This document shows positions 1 through 8,343 of a stretch of 64,000 nucleotides of DNA, piece by piece. Position numbers and translations under genes: made by a program. How positions within the stretch are numbered: position 1 is the stretch's first letter; the number at the start of each line of letters is the position of its first letter. The DNA is from Sphingomonadaceae bacterium. GTDB taxonomy: Bacteria > Pseudomonadota > Alphaproteobacteria > Sphingomonadales > Sphingomonadaceae. A model generated the notes under the pieces. The model had not been told where the DNA came from, did no database searches, and saw only the letters and a program-made list of their open reading frames with translations. The stretch covers positions 210,421-274,420 of the forward strand of contig CANJUF010000001.1 in NCBI GenBank assembly GCA_947477745.1, read 5' to 3'.

Positions 1-1
1 G

Positions 2-148
2 GCGCGCAACAAGCGCATCGCCGAGATGCTGACAGGCTTCTCGACCGAGGTGCTCGCCAATATCGCGTCGAATGGCCAAGTGAAGCCGAAGCTCGTCACC
101 GCCGCCGCTGCCACCAAGCCCGCAACAGCGGCTCCGGCCAAAGCGTAA
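2..148 (+). CDS. ExbB/TolQ/MotA-family proton channel, C-terminal end only
   Basis: The last 48 codons of a gene that enters from the left edge. The visible part reads ARNKRIAEMLTGFSTEVLANI and then a low-complexity Ala/Thr/Pro/Lys tail ending in TAA. Short basic and Ala-rich tails after the last helix are usual in ExbB/TolQ proteins. Two ExbD-type genes follow on the same strand, which is the standard ExbB-ExbD order for powering TonB-dependent outer-membrane transport. The call rests mainly on that context, because the diagnostic membrane helices lie outside the window. Confidence 0.7.
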   Translation, partial: ARNKRIAEMLTGFSTEVLANIASNGQVKPKLVTAAAATKPATAAPAKA

Positions 149-247
149 GAGGCAGCGGTTGCGGCGCTGCCGCACCAGGGAAGCACGGCAGGTCTTCGCA
201 TGCGGACCCGCCGTGCTCCCGGTACGAAGTTAGGATAGGATGTTACC

Positions 248-778
248 ATGGCAGCTACAGTAGCAGGCTCCGACGATACACCGATGTCGGACATCAACAC
301 CACGCCGCTGGTCGACGTGATGTTGGTGCTGCTGATTATCTTCCTGATCGCGGTTCCGGTCGCGATCCAGCAAATCGAGAAGCTCCGCATCCCGATTTTT
401 GCTTCGGTGGAATCGAAGGACAAGGTTGAAAACCTCCTGCTCACCGTGGCGACAACCGATGCCGCAGGACGCAGCGCCGGCCAGCCGGGCTACGAAGGCT
501 CGTCGCGGTACGGGCAGTGCCGGGTCTATTTCAACAACACCACGCGGGTGGATGCCGAGGAGCTTCGCGACCAGGCGTTCAAGCGGCTCGATGCGCTGGT
601 GAAGCGCGCGGGCGGCCCAGAAGCGCTGCGCAGGGATCCGGAAAAGATCCCGCAGGTCCACATCCGCGGCGATATCAACGCCCCGTGGCGCTGCATTGCC
701 GGAGCGATCTACAACGTGCAGATTTCCGGCTATCCGACCGTCGGCTTCATCTCGAACCCGGTCGATCCGAACGGCTGA
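248..778 (+). CDS. exbD: ExbD/TolR-family biopolymer transport protein (first copy)
   Basis: 176 aa inner-membrane stator subunit that, with ExbB, couples the proton gradient to TonB. A short cytoplasmic N-terminus with the family motif DINTTPLVDVMLVLL is followed by one membrane helix at about residues 21-42. It carries the conserved membrane Asp (D23). The rest is a periplasmic domain, longer than in the second copy, with two Cys that could form a disulfide. An AGGATAGGATG stretch precedes the ATG. It lies 99 bp after the ExbB-like gene and 36 bp before the second ExbD gene, so one operon is likely. TolR is the alternative name, but paired ExbD genes after ExbB are typical of TonB systems in sphingomonads and xanthomonads. 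Confidence 0.9.
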   Translation: MAATVAGSDDTPMSDINTTPLVDVMLVLLIIFLIAVPVAIQQIEKLRIPIFASVESKDKVENLLLTVATTDAAGRSAGQPGYEGSSRYGQCRVYFNNTTRVDAEELRDQAFKRLDALVKRAGGPEALRRDPEKIPQVHIRGDINAPWRCIAGAIYNVQISGYPTVGFISNPVDPNG

Positions 779-814
779 TCGCCGTTTCGCAGGCCACTTC
801 CAAGGAGAATTCTC

Positions 815-1243
815 ATGGCTATGTCAGGCGGCAAGGACGATGGCAGCCCGATGATGGAAATCAACACGACGCCGCTTATCGACGTCATGCTGGTGCTCCT
901 CATCATGTTCATCATTACCATTCCCGTCGCCACACACTCGGTGGATATCGACCTTCCGGTCGCCAATCCGCCCGACACGCCGCCGCCGCCGGTGCTTCCG
1001 GACAAGAACAAGGTGGTACTCACCCAGGACAACAAGATCCTGTGGAACGGCAACCAGATCACCGACCGTCAGCTGCTTGACAACCTGAAGCTTTCGCTGA
1101 CCTTCCCGGTCGAGCCGGAGCTTCAGTTCGAGCCCGAAGAGAACGCCGCCTACGATCTTTCGGTCAAGGTGCTCAACGTGATCAAGGGTTCGCAGGTCAC
1201 CAAGTTCGGCTTCGTCGGCAACGAGAAGTACGCGGCCTTCTGA
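815..1243 (+). CDS. exbD: ExbD/TolR-family biopolymer transport protein (second copy)
   Basis: 142 aa. It has the same architecture as its upstream neighbour: EINTTPLIDVMLVLL, a single helix at about residues 21-41 with the membrane Asp at position 23, a PPDTPPPPVLP linker, and a compact periplasmic domain. A strong AAGGAG at 801-806 precedes the ATG. The two ExbD proteins are clearly different in sequence outside the helix, so this is an old paralogue pair, not a recent duplication. A rho-independent terminator follows about 60 bp after the stop and closes the operon. Confidence 0.9.
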   Translation: MAMSGGKDDGSPMMEINTTPLIDVMLVLLIMFIITIPVATHSVDIDLPVANPPDTPPPPVLPDKNKVVLTQDNKILWNGNQITDRQLLDNLKLSLTFPVEPELQFEPEENAAYDLSVKVLNVIKGSQVTKFGFVGNEKYAAF

Positions 1244-1303
1244 TCGAGACGGTGCCCGGATGGTACCGAGATGATGCCGAGACGGTACCTAGATGATAAA
1301 CGG

Positions 1304-1331
1304 AAAGGGCGGGGATACACCCGCCCTTTTT
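1304..1331 (+). terminator. Rho-independent terminator after the exbBDD operon
   Basis: AAAGGGCGGG and CCCGCCCTTTTT form a 7-bp GC stem with a short ATACAC-type loop and a T run. It lies between two convergent genes and has a weaker T tract on the other strand, so it may serve both. Confidence 0.85.
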
Positions 1332-1355
1332 GTTTGCGGGCGCCGCGGGCGGAAT

Positions 1356-3809
1356 TCAATCTCCCTCCACCTCCTGATCGGGCCGCATGGCGATCGCGGC
1401 AAGGCTCTCGGCCTCCACCAGCAATTCATCCTCTGCCATTCCCGCCGGCGTCCGTTCGCGCCCCAGCATCGAGAGCGCCGGCACCGACAGCGGACTGATC
1501 CGGTCGAGCACGACATGGTCGATCTCGTGCATCGCCCGCTCGAGAACCTGGGCGACCCGATCAACGTCGGTCATGCGCGCGCGAGCATCGGCCCAGGCTG
1601 CCTCGATCAGCAGATGCCCCGGCTCGTACTTCTGAAGGACGTCGAAGATCAGGTCGGTCGAGAAGGTCACTTGCCGACCGGTCTTGCGCTTTCCCGGCTG
1701 CTGGCGCTCGACCAGCCCTGAAATCACCGCCACTTCGCGGAACGCGCGGCGCAGCAGGTGCGATTGCTGCACCCAGTCGACGAATTCGTGCGCGAGGATT
1801 TCGGGCGAAAGCAGCGCCGCGGGATCGGCAACGGGCTTCAGCCCCCAGACCGCAAGCGTATAGTCGTTGGCGACGAAGCCAAGCGGCCCGAGCCCCTTGT
1901 CTTCCATCCGGCGCGAAATCAGCATGCCGAGCGACTGGTTGGCGTTCCAGCCCTCGAAAGTGAAATAGCTGGTGTAATGGAGGCCCCGGTGCGGGAAACT
2001 CTCGACCAGCAGCCGGCCCGGCGCGGGCATGTGCGAGCGCGAGTCCTGCATCTCGAGCCAGTCGCGCACGTCGTCCGGAAACCGCCCCCAGCCCGCCCGG
2101 TCATCAAGTATTTCCCGCACCCGCTCCGCAAGATGCGCTGTGATCGGCAGGCGCAGCCCGGTGTAGCTGGGGATCTGTGCCGAACGCTTCGCCGCGCGCA
2201 CCACCAGTTCCAGATCGCGCAGGCTCTCGACCTCGAGATCGAGTCCGGCGAAGCGGAAGGTGTCCCCCGCCTTGAGGCTAGCGCCGAACATCTCCTCGAC
2301 CTTGCCCAGCGACCGGCCGTTCCTGAAACGCACGGTGAGCATCTCGTTGTCGACGATGATGCCTGCATTCAGCCGGTGCCGCGCCGCATGCTGCGGATGG
2401 GCAAGCCGCCACTGCCCCGGCTTGTCCTCGACGATGCGCCGGAACCTGTCGTAGCTGCGCAGCGCATAGCCGCCGGTCGCGACGAAATCGAGCACGCGCG
2501 CAAGCCCCGCCTCATCGAGCCAGGCATAGGGCAGGCACGAGCGCACCTCGGCAAGCAACTCCTCTGCACGGAACGGCCCGGCGCAGGCGCGCGCCATGAC
2601 GTGCTGGGCAAGCACGTCGAGCCCGCCGGGACGCAGGTCCTCGCCGTCGCGCTGGCCCTGCTCCACCGCTTCCACTGCGGCGGTCGCCTCCAGAAATTCG
2701 AAGCGGTTGCCCGGAACCAATAGCGCCTTGCTCGGCTGGTCGAGCCGGTGGTTGGCGCGGCCGATGCGCTGCAGCAGCCGCGAGCTGCCCTTGGGCGCGC
2801 CCATCTGGACGACAAGATCGATGTCGCCCCAGTCCACCCCCAGATCGAGGCTGGCGGTGCAGACCAGCGCGCGCAGCTCGCCGCGCGCCATCGCGCCTTC
2901 CACCTTGCGCCGCGCCTCGCGCGAGAGCGAGCCGTGGTGAATGCCGATCGGCAGCGTGTCCTCGTTCGCGTCCCACAGGTTCTGGAAGATGTATTCGGCC
3001 AGGAAGCGCGTGTTGGTGAAAACGAGCGTGGTGCGGTGCTTGCGGATCTGCTCGTAAATCTGCGGGATTGCCCAAGTCGCAGCGTGACCGGCCCAGGGGA
3101 TCCGCTCGGTTTCGGGCAGCAGGATCGAGACATCGGGATCAGCGCCCGCCTCGCCCTGCACCAGCGTCACCGAACCGGCATCGCCGTGCGGCGCCAGCCA
3201 GTCGGCAAAATCCTGCGGGTTGGCCAATGTCGCCGAGAGCGCCGCGCGCTGCACGCCGGGCGCAAGCGCCTGAAGCCGGGTGAGCGAGAGCGCCAGCAGG
3301 TCGCCGCGCTTGCCGCTTGCAAAGGCGTGGACCTCGTCGATCACCACGCGTTTCAGGCCAGCAAACAGCTCCCCGCTTTCCGGGTAGCTCAGCAGCAGCG
3401 AGAGCGATTCGGGCGTTGTCAGCAGAATATGTGGCGGGCGGGCACGCTGGCGGGCCTTGCGGTCGGACGGGGTATCGCCGCTGCGGGTCTCGATGCGGAT
3501 CGCCAGCCCCATCTCTTCCACCGGCGCGAGGAGGTTGCGCTGCACGTCGGTCGCCAAAGCCTTCAAGGGCGAGACGTAAAGCGTGTGCAGGCCCTCGGGC
3601 GGCGCCCCGCCATCGAGCCGCGAGGGACAGAAGTCGGCCAAGGTGGGCAGGAACCCGGCCAGGGTCTTGCCCGCTCCGGTATCGGCGACGAGCAGCGCGT
3701 GGTGTCCCGCGTCCGCCGCCGCGAGCATCTCGAGCTGGTGGCGGCGGGGCTGCCAGCCGCGCGCCGAAAACCAGCTTTCGATTTCGGGCGGGATGGCTGC
3801 AGGTATCAT
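1356..3809 (-). CDS. Lhr-like DEXH-box helicase (ligase-associated DNA damage response type)
   Basis: 817 aa from the ATG at 3809; a TTG nine bases upstream is in frame but has no advantage. It is a superfamily 2 helicase: Walker A ADTGAGKT at about residues 42-49, the DEVH box at about 158-161, SATLAN (motif III), and QRIGRANHR (motif VI). A Lhr-type C-terminal region follows. Length and the ending (HVVLDRISPLSVPAL) match the bacterial helicases encoded with an ATP-dependent DNA ligase, an exonuclease and a phosphoesterase (family TIGR04121). None of those partners is in the window; an MFS gene lies 40 bp upstream. The role is presumably unwinding of damaged DNA or DNA:RNA, which is inferred from the family. 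Confidence 0.85.
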   Translation of the reverse strand: MIPAAIPPEIESWFSARGWQPRRHQLEMLAAADAGHHALLVADTGAGKTLAGFLPTLADFCPSRLDGGAPPEGLHTLYVSPLKALATDVQRNLLAPVEEMGLAIRIETRSGDTPSDRKARQRARPPHILLTTPESLSLLLSYPESGELFAGLKRVVIDEVHAFASGKRGDLLALSLTRLQALAPGVQRAALSATLANPQDFADWLAPHGDAGSVTLVQGEAGADPDVSILLPETERIPWAGHAATWAIPQIYEQIRKHRTTLVFTNTRFLAEYIFQNLWDANEDTLPIGIHHGSLSREARRKVEGAMARGELRALVCTASLDLGVDWGDIDLVVQMGAPKGSSRLLQRIGRANHRLDQPSKALLVPGNRFEFLEATAAVEAVEQGQRDGEDLRPGGLDVLAQHVMARACAGPFRAEELLAEVRSCLPYAWLDEAGLARVLDFVATGGYALRSYDRFRRIVEDKPGQWRLAHPQHAARHRLNAGIIVDNEMLTVRFRNGRSLGKVEEMFGASLKAGDTFRFAGLDLEVESLRDLELVVRAAKRSAQIPSYTGLRLPITAHLAERVREILDDRAGWGRFPDDVRDWLEMQDSRSHMPAPGRLLVESFPHRGLHYTSYFTFEGWNANQSLGMLISRRMEDKGLGPLGFVANDYTLAVWGLKPVADPAALLSPEILAHEFVDWVQQSHLLRRAFREVAVISGLVERQQPGKRKTGRQVTFSTDLIFDVLQKYEPGHLLIEAAWADARARMTDVDRVAQVLERAMHEIDHVVLDRISPLSVPALSMLGRERTPAGMAEDELLVEAESLAAIAMRPDQEVEGD

Positions 3810-3849
3810 GGTCTTCAAGCGTATAGACCCGCCGGCAGGTTCCCTCCCG

Positions 3850-5211
3850 TCAATTCCTGACAGGCGGCAGGCCGTCTCCCTGCGGAATGGTTTCGGCCAC
3901 CTCGACGAACGCGCGGTTCTCGCCCGGGAACCTGGCGAAGATCGCCAACATGGCCGCCGCGCCCCAGATCGATGCCAGGGTCCAGTAAAGCAGCACCTCG
4001 GATCCGGGCTGGGTAAGCACGCCCGACAGTGCCGCGCCGAACGGCCGCCCGAGATTGGACATTGCCATGTAAAGCGTGAACTGGGTTGCAGCGACGGCGG
4101 GCGAACACATCCGCATGCAGATCGGGATCACCGCGATCGCCACGAAGGTTTCGTAAATCGTCACGGCAAAGAACATGCTGGAAAGCACGCTGGCGTTGGT
4201 CCAGAATTCGCGGGCGAGCGCGAAGCCGATGAGCAGCGCGAGGTAAGTGACCATCAAGATCACCAGCGAACGCTGCGAACCGATGAAATCGACCAGCCAG
4301 CCGCCCACGCTTAGCCCGAGGAGCCCGGCAACCAGCGTCGCGGTGGCGATCAGGCTGGTGTAATCGGTTTGGGTCCAGCCACCGATCTGGGTCGCCAGAA
4401 CCGGATGATAGGCCTCGAATGCGCCCATCGGCAGCGCGCGCACCAGCAGGATCGGCAGCAGCAGCAGGCTGAGCGGGGAAAGGAACGCGGAAAACGACGT
4501 TTTGAGCAGCGGCCGCCACGCCTCGACCTGGATATCGAGATTGCGCCGGTGAGCCTCGCCGTGTGACCACGGCAAGCGCCGCTCTCCCTCGCGTTCACGC
4601 ACCGCCATGCCATAGACCGCAACGGCTGCAGGGATCAGCGCCGACGCGGCCATCCCGGCGGCAAATCCGAAGCGCTCGAAGAAATATCCGGTCATGGCAG
4701 AGGCTGCCGAAATTCCCAGCATCTGCCCGCCAAACATGATGCCGCTGGCCTTGGCGCGCTCGTCCTCGGCCATGATATCGACCGCGAGACCATCGATCCC
4801 GACATCCTGGAAGGTCACCGCCATGTTGGCGGCAAACCCGATCGCCGAAAGCAGGGCAACGTCGCCCGGCAAAGGAGAAAGAGCGGCGCCGATCAGGAAA
4901 ACCAGCACCATCAATGACTGCGCACCGATGATCCACACGCGGCGGCGGCCCATGGCGAGGAAGGTGTAGCGATCCATCAGAAAGCCGTTCACCAGCTTCA
5001 GTGTCCAGGGCAGGCCGCTTACCGCGACGACCGCTGCGGTTTCGGCCGAACTGCGCCCGTTGGCCGCCATCCATGCAGGCACCGCATAGAAGAACAGGCC
5101 GATCGGAAAGCCCTGTGTGAAATAGAACAGGAACAGGGTCAGCAGCCGCAGCGGCTTTGACCGTGTGAGGATCAGGCCTCCGCCCGCTGCGTCATTTTGC
5201 CCCGCCATCAT
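3850..5211 (-). CDS. MFS transporter, AmpG/PAT-like
   Basis: 453 aa polytopic membrane protein with about 12 predicted helices. The start (FYFTQGFPIGLFFYAVPAWM) and the stretch FQDVGIDGLAVDIM resemble AmpG-type permeases, which import muropeptides, and related carriers of the PAT branch. Two adjacent ATG codons (5211 and 5208) are possible starts. It reads toward the helicase gene with a 40-bp gap. No cell-wall recycling gene adjoins it, so the substrate is uncertain. Generic MFS is a safe call and AmpG is a plausible refinement. Confidence 0.75.
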   Translation of the reverse strand: MMAGQNDAAGGGLILTRSKPLRLLTLFLFYFTQGFPIGLFFYAVPAWMAANGRSSAETAAVVAVSGLPWTLKLVNGFLMDRYTFLAMGRRRVWIIGAQSLMVLVFLIGAALSPLPGDVALLSAIGFAANMAVTFQDVGIDGLAVDIMAEDERAKASGIMFGGQMLGISAASAMTGYFFERFGFAAGMAASALIPAAVAVYGMAVREREGERRLPWSHGEAHRRNLDIQVEAWRPLLKTSFSAFLSPLSLLLLPILLVRALPMGAFEAYHPVLATQIGGWTQTDYTSLIATATLVAGLLGLSVGGWLVDFIGSQRSLVILMVTYLALLIGFALAREFWTNASVLSSMFFAVTIYETFVAIAVIPICMRMCSPAVAATQFTLYMAMSNLGRPFGAALSGVLTQPGSEVLLYWTLASIWGAAAMLAIFARFPGENRAFVEVAETIPQGDGLPPVRN

Positions 5212-5394
5212 GCTGCCCCCTGGCTCACTCGACTATGGACCGCCCCGCTGAATTGTCGAGGTTTTATGCGGCCCCGCGACAAACTGCCTCATCGCCGCGT
5301 CCCGCCGTGGATCAATTCGTCGTGCTAAGCATTTGACCTTGGGTGAGCCCGCTTTCCCGCAGTTCGGGGGCGGCATTGCAAGAGGAGAAGTGAC

Positions 5395-6579
5395 ATGCCT
5401 AGCAACAACCGTTTCGATAATCAGCGCGGGCGCGGCGAGGATCGCGGCTACGACTATTCTGGCCAGCAAGGCGGCCAGCGATCGGGCCAGATGGGCCAGT
5501 TCGAGGACACGGGTTCGCGCTCGCGGTCCGATTGGTCGACCGGCGAGGACTACCCTTCGCGCGGCCAGATGGGCGGCAGCAGCGACACCGGTTTCGGCCA
5601 CCACGAGAGTTCGGGTTACCAGAGCCGCGACCAGGACGATCATAACTTTGGACGCGGGCAGTCGGGATACGGGCAGTCTGGTGGAAGCCAGTCAGGCCGG
5701 TATTCGCAGAGCGGAGACTACGGCGATGCGGGTTATCGCGGCAGCCGTTCCGACTATTCGGGAAGCTACGGCGGACAGGGCCGCGGCATGCAGCCGGGCG
5801 ACCGTTATGGCTCTTCGTCCGGCGGGATGCAATCGGGCGGCCGCTATGGTTCCTCGTCGGGCGGCATGCAGTCTGGCGACCGCTATGGCTCTTCGTCCGG
5901 CAGAGGCCAGTCGTACTCGTCTGGATATGCGGGCGATTATCGCTCGTCAGGCGGCCAGTGGTCGCAGAACGACTACGATGGCCGCAATGTCGGAAATCCC
6001 TATGGCGCGAGCTCGTCGCAGCGTAGCGGCGGCCAGGACTTCGGCTCGTGGCGTGAATACGGCGAAACGCGCGGCTTCTTCGACCGGGCAAGCGACACGA
6101 TCGCCAGCTGGTTCGGTGACGAGGATGCCGCCCGCAGGCGCGAGCAGGACCACAGCGGGCGCGGTCCTTCGAACTATAAGCGGTCCGACGAGCGCATCCA
6201 GGAAGACGCCAACGAGCATCTGACCAAGGACTGGCGCGTCGATGCCAGCAACATCACCGTGACCGTGAAGGACGGCGAACTGACGCTCGAAGGCCATGTA
6301 CCGTCGCGCGATGCGAAGCGCCGCGCGGAAGATTGCGTGGAGGACGTCTCGGGCGTCAAGCACGTCCAGAACAACCTGCGCGTCCAGGCGACCGGACCTT
6401 ACGGTTCGAGCGGTTCGGCTGGTTCGAGCGGGTCGACGAGTCACAACCTGACATCGACCAGCGCCTCGAGCGGCACCGGAAGCGCCACGACCGGGGTCGG
6501 CACCACCGCTCCGGGCGCGACTGGCAGCACCGGCAGCACCGGCAGCACCGGCAGCACCGGCGCCAGCAACAAGACCTGA
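5395..6579 (+). CDS. BON-domain protein with long Gly/Ser/Gln/Tyr-rich region
   Basis: 394 aa. Residues 1 to about 215 are low complexity, rich in Gly, Ser, Gln, Arg, Asp and Tyr, and hold a 13-residue repeat (RYGSSSGGMQSG type). A short conserved-looking block (DTIASWFGDEDAARRREQ) leads into a BON domain at about residues 263-333 (DGELTLEGHVPSRDAKRRAE). The C-terminus is Ser/Thr/Gly-rich and ends in a GST tandem. BON domains bind membranes or lipids and occur in osmotic-stress proteins such as OsmY. I see no signal peptide, so a cytoplasmic or non-classical location is likely. A good AGGAG lies 10-15 bases before the ATG. The gene is monocistronic, with its own terminator. Confidence 0.8.
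   Translation: MPSNNRFDNQRGRGEDRGYDYSGQQGGQRSGQMGQFEDTGSRSRSDWSTGEDYPSRGQMGGSSDTGFGHHESSGYQSRDQDDHNFGRGQSGYGQSGGSQSGRYSQSGDYGDAGYRGSRSDYSGSYGGQGRGMQPGDRYGSSSGGMQSGGRYGSSSGGMQSGDRYGSSSGRGQSYSSGYAGDYRSSGGQWSQNDYDGRNVGNPYGASSSQRSGGQDFGSWREYGETRGFFDRASDTIASWFGDEDAARRREQDHSGRGPSNYKRSDERIQEDANEHLTKDWRVDASNITVTVKDGELTLEGHVPSRDAKRRAEDCVEDVSGVKHVQNNLRVQATGPYGSSGSAGSSGSTSHNLTSTSASSGTGSATTGVGTTAPGATGSTGSTGSTGSTGASNKT
5800..5916 (+). repeat. Three tandem 39-bp coding repeats in the BON-protein gene
   Basis: Three in-frame units encode DRYGSSSGGMQSG, GRYGSSSGGMQSG and DRYGSSSGRGQSY. Synonymous differences between units show they are not a fresh slippage product. Confidence 0.85.
6523..6558 (+). repeat. 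Perfect 9-bp tandem repeat (GGCAGCACC x4)
   Basis: Four identical GGCAGCACC units encode Gly-Ser-Thr near the C-terminus of the BON protein. Perfect 9-bp units can gain or lose copies in frame by slippage. Confidence 0.85.
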
Positions 6580-6602
6580 TTGCCAAGCACCAAGGTCTGC
6601 GG

Positions 6603-6631
6603 AAGGGCCCTCTTCGGAGGGCCCTTTTTTT
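6603..6631 (+). terminator. Rho-independent terminator after the BON gene
   Basis: AAGGGCCCTC-TTCG-GAGGGCCCTT is a 10-bp perfect stem capped by a stable UUCG tetraloop, followed by a run of T. It ends four bases before the stop of the convergent phosphohexomutase gene. Confidence 0.95.
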
Positions 6632-6634
6632 GGC

Positions 6635-8050
6635 TTAATGCCCCGCTTGCGGGCCGCGCTCGAGCCCTGACAGCGAAAGCTGCTCGTCGATCTGCGCCAG
6701 CAGCCGATCGAGCCCAGCCTGCGTGTCGCTTTCGGCGCGCGCGACCAGAACGTCCTGCGTGTTCGAGGCGCGCAGCAGCCACCAGCCGTCGCTGGTCGTG
6801 ACCCGGACGCCGTCGGTGTCGTTGACCTGTGCGTCAGTGCCCGAAAGCCGCGCCTCGACCTCGCTGATCGCGGCGAACTTGCGGCTCTCATCGACCTGGA
6901 AGCGCAGTTCGGGGGTGTTGAGCATAGCGGGCATGTCGCCGCGCAGCTGCGTCACCGACTTGCCCAGCCGCACCGAAGCCGCGATCAGGCGCACGGCTGC
7001 ATAGAGCGCGTCGTCATAACCGTAGTATTCGTCGGCGAAGAACACGTGGCCGCTCATTTCGCCAGCCAGCGGCGCGCCTGTTTCCTTCATTTTGGATTTA
7101 ATCAGGCTGTGGCCGGTCTTCCACATCAGCGGCTTGCCGCCGAGCGCAGCAACATGATCGAACAGTGCGCGGCTGGCCTTCACATCGGCGATAATCGTCG
7201 AACTAGGCAGTTTCCCCAGGAGGTCCTCGGCGTAGATCATTAACAGCTGATCCCCCCAAATGACCCGGCCTTCGCCGTCGATGGCGCCGATCCGGTCGCC
7301 GTCGCCGTCGAAAGCCACTCCGAAGTCGAGGTTCTTGTCCGCGACGAGCTTTTTGAGGTCTGCGAGATTCGCCTCGTCAGTCGGATCGGGATGGTGATTG
7401 GGAAAATGTCCGTCAACTTCAGTGTAAAGGCAGAAATTCTCACCCGGCAGGCGCGCGACGAGACGCTCGAGTGCTGGACCGGCAGCGCCGTTGCCCGCGT
7501 CCCAGCCGATCCGCAAGGCCGAGAGCGCGGCGGGCTCGATGCCCGAAAGAGCCTCGAGCATCCGATCGATATAGGCTTGCATGACATCGCGGTCCTCGAC
7601 CGATCCGTTGCCCTCAAGCCAGTCCCCGGCCTCGGCCAGTTCGCCAAGCCTGGCGATGTCGACCCCGAAAAACGGCCGGCCTTGAAATACCATCTTGAAG
7701 CCGTTGTAATCGGGGGGATTGTGGCTGCCAGTTATCTGAATGCCGCCCTGCACATCTTCGGCTGAGGCTTCGGCATAGTAAAGCATCGGGGTTGGCCCCA
7801 TGCCGACGCGCACGACATCGACTCCGCTGGCGGTCAGGCCTTCGACCAGCGCGGCCTCCAGCATCGGCGAACTTGTCCGCCCGTCGCAGCCCACCGCAAC
7901 CTTGATCTCGTTATTGCCTCGCTCGGCACGTCGAAGCAGCGTGGCGAAACCCCTGCCGATCGCGCGCGCATCGTCCGCGCCCAGCGTCTTCCCGATCACG
8001 CCGCGAATGTCATATTCCCGCAGGATCGTGGGGTCGAAGCTGTGAGACAT
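6635..8050 (-). CDS. pgmG: Phosphomannomutase/phosphoglucomutase
   Basis: 471 aa alpha-D-phosphohexomutase. It interconverts glucose- or mannose-1-phosphate and -6-phosphate for exopolysaccharide, LPS and nucleotide-sugar supply. The catalytic phosphoserine lies in TGSHNPPDYNG (S109), the metal-binding loop is DGDGDR at 248-252, and the sugar-binding loop is GEMSGHVFF. Length fits bifunctional AlgC/PgmG enzymes. The symbol follows the Sphingomonas enzyme; algC or manB would be used elsewhere. The ATG overlaps the stop of the upstream J-domain gene (TGATG), so it is the third gene of a mipZ operon. Confidence 0.9.
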   Translation of the reverse strand: MSHSFDPTILREYDIRGVIGKTLGADDARAIGRGFATLLRRAERGNNEIKVAVGCDGRTSSPMLEAALVEGLTASGVDVVRVGMGPTPMLYYAEASAEDVQGGIQITGSHNPPDYNGFKMVFQGRPFFGVDIARLGELAEAGDWLEGNGSVEDRDVMQAYIDRMLEALSGIEPAALSALRIGWDAGNGAAGPALERLVARLPGENFCLYTEVDGHFPNHHPDPTDEANLADLKKLVADKNLDFGVAFDGDGDRIGAIDGEGRVIWGDQLLMIYAEDLLGKLPSSTIIADVKASRALFDHVAALGGKPLMWKTGHSLIKSKMKETGAPLAGEMSGHVFFADEYYGYDDALYAAVRLIAASVRLGKSVTQLRGDMPAMLNTPELRFQVDESRKFAAISEVEARLSGTDAQVNDTDGVRVTTSDGWWLLRASNTQDVLVARAESDTQAGLDRLLAQIDEQLSLSGLERGPQAGH

Positions 8051-8343
8051 CAGGGGGCACTCCGGCTGTCGAGATCGACGAGGAGAATGTCGCGCGCCTC
8101 GTTGGCTTCGTGGACGCGCTCGTTCGTGCCCCCGCGATCGGGATGAACTGTTGTTACAAGACGGCGATGCGCGTCGAGAATGACCTGCCGCGAAGCGCCT
8201 TCAGGGACACCTAACACTTTGCGCGCCTGATTGATCCGCGGCCGGTCTGCGCTGCGCAGCGCAAGCCATTGCCACGGCCAGCGGCCGGTGACCATCCGGC
8301 AGGCCAGGCTGGCGAGCACGGCAAGCCACAGCAGCTTGATCAT
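8050..8343 (-). CDS. Membrane-anchored J-domain protein
   Basis: 97 aa. A hydrophobic N-terminus (about residues 2-17) is followed by a short linker and a C-terminal J-domain with the diagnostic HPD tripeptide at 67-69 (TVHPDRGG). J-domains stimulate the ATPase of DnaK-type Hsp70 proteins. The small size with an N-terminal anchor resembles Tim14/Pam18-like or DjlA-like proteins more than full DnaJ, which has Gly/Phe and zinc domains lacking here. It is translationally coupled on both sides: its start overlaps the mipZ stop and its stop overlaps the phosphohexomutase start. Confidence 0.85.
   Translation of the reverse strand: MIKLLWLAVLASLACRMVTGRWPWQWLALRSADRPRINQARKVLGVPEGASRQVILDAHRRLVTTVHPDRGGTNERVHEANEARDILLVDLDSRSAP

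Noticed and set aside
5800..6558. Tandem repeats considered as a CRISPR array
   Set aside because: The units are contiguous without spacers, are in frame with the BON gene, and differ by synonymous changes. No cas gene is present.
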